From Tubulanus polymorphus (lineage: Eukaryota > Nemertea > Palaeonemertea > Tubulaniformes > Tubulanidae): a stretch of DNA of 64,000 nt. The position numbers were made by a program, and so were the translations under genes. Shown piece by piece: positions 59,508 to 64,000 of this stretch. Numbering within the stretch: position 1 is the first letter of the stretch; the number at the start of each line of letters is the position of its first letter. The stretch spans positions 9,734,501 through 9,798,500 of the forward strand of contig NC_134035.1 of the NCBI RefSeq assembly GCF_964204645.1, in the 5' to 3' direction. Under the pieces are notes generated by a model that was not told the DNA's origin, made no database searches, and worked only from the letters and a program-made list of their open reading frames with translations.

Positions 59508-59527
59508 AATATATATATATATATATA
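59508..59527. repeat. (AT)n microsatellite
   Basis: About 20 bp. Just downstream, 59590-59612 carries GTTCCAGCCAGTTGCCCATG, the reverse of text inside the 55.5-kb MITE, so a fragment of that family may lie here. Confidence 0.7.
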
Positions 59528-59692
59528 CCGGTATATTATATTATTTAGAACGGACCAGGGCAAGGCCTTTCACCGGGCCCGCTAGCCCGCTGCAGTTCCA
59601 GCCAGTTGCCCATGACTATTGCGCTGTATGCTATATACGCTCGTCTTTTTGGTCAGTCTTGTCCGGTCCACCAATAGACCAGCTTAATAACG

Positions 59693-59900
59693 GGGTGGTC
59701 ACTTTCCGCAAATTCACAAATCCCCTGAATCATGAATGAATGAGTTTCTTGGTTTAAAATGTTACAATTCAAATGTTACAATTCATTAATTTTGTATATG
59801 AATCACATATCCATGGTAAAGAAATGCGTGGTCAATAGCGTCATATCCAAAATCCCCGAGATTTCAATGTTTTTTTCACCAAAATTTGTCAAATGCGAAT
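59693..59900 (+). repeat. CAGGGTGGCCACT family, subtype A
   Basis: GGGGTGGTCACTTTCCGCAA at the left, then GGTTTAAAATGTTACAATTC and ATGCGTGGTCAATAGCGTCA. Confidence 0.8.
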
Positions 59901-60300
59901 CTTGTTTAGCAAAATAGCGCTATATAAAGTCATCTATATATCTACTACTATACTACATCGCTGTACAATAGCGGTTTCTCATATCGACGACGAGCGTAAA
60001 TTGAGTATAAATTGATTATTTCATCATTATACGGACGGCGATGAAAACACGTCCACAAATATCCGATAGTTCAAATATAATCACTATATGCGTGCCAGTG
60101 CGGAGCTTTTGGTGCACGGTAGAATTAGTTGTCGGTGGTCGCGGTGTTAAGTACGAAGGCGACGCGCGCATATTTCTGCTCGTCGGTGCCTGTCGCTTTT
60201 AATTTGAAGTCGATCGATGTCGCCCGCGAGGCCAACCGACGACTCCATAGACTCCGTAGTCGTGCGATGACAATTATACCATATACACATCGACTACATG
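59901..60300. other. Intergenic, nothing recognised
   Basis: No supported feature. The 69-aa frame 60129-60338 ends in the CTG tract. Confidence 0.4.
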
Positions 60301-60301
60301 G

Positions 60302-60331
60302 GCTGCTGCTGCTGCTGCTGCTGCTGCTGCA
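60302..60331. repeat. (CTG)n microsatellite
   Basis: Ten units. It yields polycysteine, polyleucine or polyglutamine in the three frames; the three overlapping frames here are treated as spurious. Confidence 0.95.
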
Positions 60332-61636
60332 ACGATGACGGGGATGGATGGAGAGGTTGGAAGCATATCTCTATGACAATATCATACATTCCAGCATCGG
60401 ATTCCAACATCACCCGACAAACGCACGCACACAACGACGACGACGAAGAACCATGTGTTAAAATACCATTAGCGCAGTCACAACACGGCGTTATCATATA
60501 CGAATTCAACAACAACGACGACAACAACAACCAGCTCGAATGTCATTCCGTTTTGCGCTTTGTTGCCGTCGTCAAAAAGAAAAATAATGACGATGAAAAT
60601 TTCACAGACACAAAGAAAAACTACTGAAGAGCTCGTATTCAATGTCGAGTAATAAACCGTTACGCAACTGTATAATAACAAGCTGTGTAACCGCAGTGTG
60701 GACTACAATGGAAACCCCTGATACACCGCCCCCTGATCACCGCCATACGCCATGGTTTATCCGAGAACGAGTATCTGAATTCTAACTCGAAACTGGTCAA
60801 AATGAATGGCATTACCACCAAAATGCTAAATCAATAATGTAGGCGGTATATGCGGGGGGGGGGGGGGTTGACTGCAGTTCTGTTGATCTACTGATTAGCA
60901 CTATTTCTTCACAATGTACAAGACTCTCAGTAGAGTATCACGGGACATTTGATCATTCACTAATACCATTTAACAATCAGTGAGCGAATGCTCATATCTA
61001 TAGCGAACCAGTAAAACAGCATTACGAAGTCTTAACGTTGACCACCACCAGAGCATTCAACAGATTATCAAGAAGTTTGTTGAACACAAACTTCTGAAAA
61101 CCCCTACAAGGGTTTTACAAACGGGGTTCGATCCTGGTGGATGCGCATAATTTCGCCGTCACTTCCTCGACGTTATGAACGAAAGCGTCGAAGCCATTTC
61201 GACGACTTTCATTACCGGACGCAGTCTTTCAGGGACTGACTTAATTTTCTTCGCAAGACATTCAAAAAGGCATCAAGCGTTCTTGCCGAGCCCAAAAAAG
61301 GCGTCGTATAACGTTCATACCATGTGTGTATAGGAATGTTCGAATGGCGCGGGCTAAAAAATCGCCTCATACCAGAACAACCGCGGCGGTAATAACCTCT
61401 CCCCGGAGGGTGTATATCGCATACCCGGTTTTATGCGCTGCGCCGCGCGAATTTATTCAGTTTGGTATGTGAGCAATTTGACCAATCTAACTTCGCCGGG
61501 GCCGGCAACGGGCGACTCGACTGATCAGCGCCGGGCTAACGCGCCGAGTGCGGCTAATTAGTATTCCGTATACCATTCTACAACAACAACTACATATACA
61601 CAACACTACCTCGATTTAGCAGTCAGGGGTAAATGG
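60332..61636. other. Intergenic, no gene recognised
   Basis: GAC/AAC-rich stretches at 60430-60540, a poly-G run of about 14 at 60854-60868, and a CG-rich patch at 61430-61560. GGGGTTCGATCCTGG (61125-61139) resembles a polymerase III B-box, but no matching A-box was found. Confidence 0.4.
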
Positions 61637-61662
61637 ATATATATATATATATATATATATAT
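61637..61662. repeat. (AT)n microsatellite
   Basis: About 26 bp of AT. Confidence 0.9.
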
Positions 61663-62277
61663 TCCCTCGCGCTCTCTCCCTCTTGATGGCAGAGTTTCTC
61701 CTACCTGCTTCAACGTGGATTCATAAACACTTGCATAATAATAGCCGTAATACATTATATATGAGGATAGCGTGGTATATAGCAGTGATGATACACGGCG
61801 TGGTATGGTATACATAGTGAATTAGTACCGTTAAATCCGTATATATACCGGCTTGTATTCACTCGATGGCAAACCGATAAATCCGGGCGTTCAATCGAGA
61901 CTTACTTTAACGTCATGCCCCGTACATATTCTACATTAAAATTGGTTCCAGCTCGTTTTCAATACGTTCGCTCCATATATTAAGCGAACATATCTTAACT
62001 TTTTAAAACGCATTGCAAGCAAACCCTCCGAGTCCAGAATCTGGATGTACGTAAGTGCTTAATATCTGCCAACACTGTAGAGATATGAGCTATGACGAAC
62101 TAAACTGTATCTTGAGCGTTTACATTTTATAGAACGCCACATTTTAGACTGAAGTAGAGCCTCCTCATCTTCATATTCAAGATGGCTGGACAGCACAACT
62201 AGATTTTCAAGGGGATAGATACGAGATAATGGTTGTCAATCCTCCGAGGACAAGTGCCAGAAGTGGGAGACCTTCCA
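61663..62277. other. Intergenic, nothing recognised
   Basis: No supported feature. Confidence 0.4.
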
Positions 62278-63592
62278 AAACAGAAGTATGACTGTCCTTA
62301 GAAATAGGAACAGAAGTATGAATGTACTTAGAAATAGGATAGTAAGTATGACTGTCCTTAAAATAGGAATGTAAGTATGAATGTACTTAGAAATAGGAAC
62401 AGAAGTATGAATGTACTTAGAAATAGGAACGGAAGTATGTCTGTCCTTAGAAATAGGAACGGAAGTATGACTGTCCTTAGAAATAGGAACAGAAGTATGA
62501 ATGTACTTAGAAATAGGAACGGAAGTATGTCTGTCCTTAGAAATAGGAACGGAAGTATGACTGTCCTTAGAAATAGGAACAGAAGTATGAATGTACTTAG
62601 AAATAGGAACGGAAGTATTTCTGTCCTTAGAAATTGGAACGGAAGTATGAATGTACTTAGAAATAGGAACGGAAGTATGACTGTCCTTAGAAATAGGAAC
62701 AGAAGTATGAATGTACTTAGAAATAGGAACGGAAGTATGTCCGTCCTTAGAAATAGGAACAGAAGTATGAATGTACTTAGAAATAGGAACGGAAGTAAGT
62801 CCGTCCTTAGAAATAGGAACAGAAGTATGAATGTACTTAGAAATAGGAACAGAAGTATTTCTGTCCTTAGAAATTGGAACGGAAGTATGAATGTACTTAG
62901 AAATAGGAACGGAAGTATGACTGTCCTTAGAAATAGGAACAGAAGTATGAATGTACTTAGAAATAGGAACGGAAGTATGTCCGTCCTTAGAAATAGGAAC
63001 AGAAGTATGAATGTACTTAGAAATAGGAACAGAAGTATTTCTGTCCTTAGAAATTGGAACGGAAGTATGAATGTACTTAGAAATAGGAACGGAAGTATGA
63101 CTGTCCTTAGAAATAGGAACAGAAGTATGAATGTACTTAGAAATAGGAACGGAAGTATGAATGTACTTAGAAATAGGAACAGAAGTATTTCTGTCCTTAG
63201 AAATTGGAACGGAAGTATGAATGTACTTAGAAATAGGAACGGAAGTATGACTGTCCTTAGAAATAGGAACAGAAGTATGAATGTACTTAGAAATAGGAAC
63301 GGAAGTATGTCCGTCCTTAGAAATAGGAACAGAAGTATGAATGTACTTAGAAATAGGAACGGAAGTATGAATGTACTTAGAAATAGGAACAGAAGTATTT
63401 CTGTCCTTAGAAATTGGAACGGAAGTATGAATGTACTTAGAAATAGGAACGGAAGTATGACTGTCCTTAGAAATAGGAACAGAAGTATGAATGTACTTAG
63501 AAATAGGAACGGAAGTATGTCTGTCCTTAGAAATAGGAATGGAAGTATGAATATACTTAGTAATAGGAATGTAAGTAAGGAGGTTCTTCAAA
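62278..63592. repeat. Minisatellite, 30-bp unit with higher-order structure
   Basis: About 43 copies of a 30-bp unit (AGAAGTATGAATGTACTTAG plus AAATAGGAAC). Two main variants, AATGTACTT and CTGTCCTT, largely alternate. A rarer variant with AAATTGG starts at 62611, 62851, 63031, 63181 and 63391, spaced 240, 180, 150 and 210 bp, which marks larger duplicated blocks. Frames of 451 aa (minus) and 427 aa (plus) are open along the array because 30 is divisible by three. Confidence 0.96.
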
Positions 63593-64000
63593 TAAGGGAA
63601 AGTATTACAGTATACTGTATAATCTATATAACGGGCATCAATAACGTGATCTCAACCTGAACCTCATCTCAACACTCGTATTATATAAATGAATCATTCT
63701 GCCTCAGATCATCGATAAAATTTACAATAGAACTGTTTAAGACTCAGGGTTTAACTATAGAAAATCTATATCCCGTTCATTGATTATCATTGCATCATAC
63801 CCTCCAGTGATAAAAATAAACAAAAAATACACAGAGTTGAATGAGTTCACGGAAATTTTAGAATGTCTATATATAGGACAGGCGTGGGTTTAGTTTGATA
63901 CAAGAGCTAATGATCTCATCGACAATTTCTTAAAAATATACAACTCAATGAATACAGCAAAATCATACATTCCTCATCCAATTTCACACACTGGGATTTA
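63593..64000. other. Right edge, nothing recognised
   Basis: AT-rich single-copy-looking sequence with no supported feature. Confidence 0.4.

Noticed and set aside
61121-61140. tRNA gene (GGGGTTCGATCCTGG)
   Set aside because: Only a B-box-like motif; no A-box, acceptor stem or anticodon arm could be folded around it.
62236-63660. Two long open frames (451 aa minus, 427 aa plus) as repeat proteins
   Set aside because: They lie on a 30-bp tandem array, are open on both strands, and have no splice, start or flanking coding support. The openness follows from a stop-free unit of length divisible by three.

Overview
This is a eukaryotic nuclear window, with genes split into many short exons, GT-AG introns of about 70-1,000 bp, no operons and abundant microsatellites and short inverted-repeat elements. 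The proteins resemble animal ones throughout. The mix of features (a HORMAD with a Hop1-type zinc finger and winged helix, a ropporin-like sperm protein, AT-rich introns full of MITE-like repeats) suggests an invertebrate, most likely a lophotrochozoan such as a mollusc or a relative. The species call is inference only.

The left 26.5 kb is gene-dense and holds four genes in two divergent pairs. (1) GBE1, glycogen branching enzyme, minus strand: exons 1-5 only (3310 down to 696), with the rest beyond the left edge. (2) LIN9, the DREAM/MuvB subunit, plus strand: complete, 16 coding exons (3866-11424), 548 aa. (3) A HORMAD1/Hop1-type meiotic chromosome-axis protein, minus strand: complete coding sequence, 20 coding exons (22466 down to 13878), 681 aa, with HORMA, PHD finger, winged helix and basic C-terminus. 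(4) ROPN1L, a ropporin-1-like sperm flagellar protein, plus strand: complete, 5 coding exons (23735-26395), 221 aa. GBE1/LIN9 and HORMAD1/ROPN1L are head-to-head. LIN9 and HORMAD1 converge. All exon junctions were read by hand from the sequence and keep frame.

The right 37 kb (26.6-64 kb) is gene-poor. I recognise no protein family there. One splice-flanked open segment (44244-44445) could be an exon of an unrecognised gene with long introns. The rest is microsatellites (AT, AAT, ATC, TAG, CAG, CATA, GGGA), five minisatellite arrays across the window (69, 48, 25, 24 and 30 bp units, plus a 93-bp array), and many short non-autonomous DNA-transposon-like elements. The long open frames in the 24- and 30-bp arrays come from unit lengths divisible by three and are open on both strands, so I do not annotate them as genes.

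Repeat families recognisable by comparing copies inside the window include: a CAGGGTGGCCACT-ended family in two subtypes (about 16 copies), three foldback families (ends GGGGCCAGTTCCATAG, GGGCCCGGTTTTATAGAC, GTTGCTCAAAAGTTGG), TTAA-flanked piggyBac-like MITEs, TA-flanked pogo/Tigger- or mariner-like MITEs, and hAT-like elements. Several are nested, which gives a relative insertion order.
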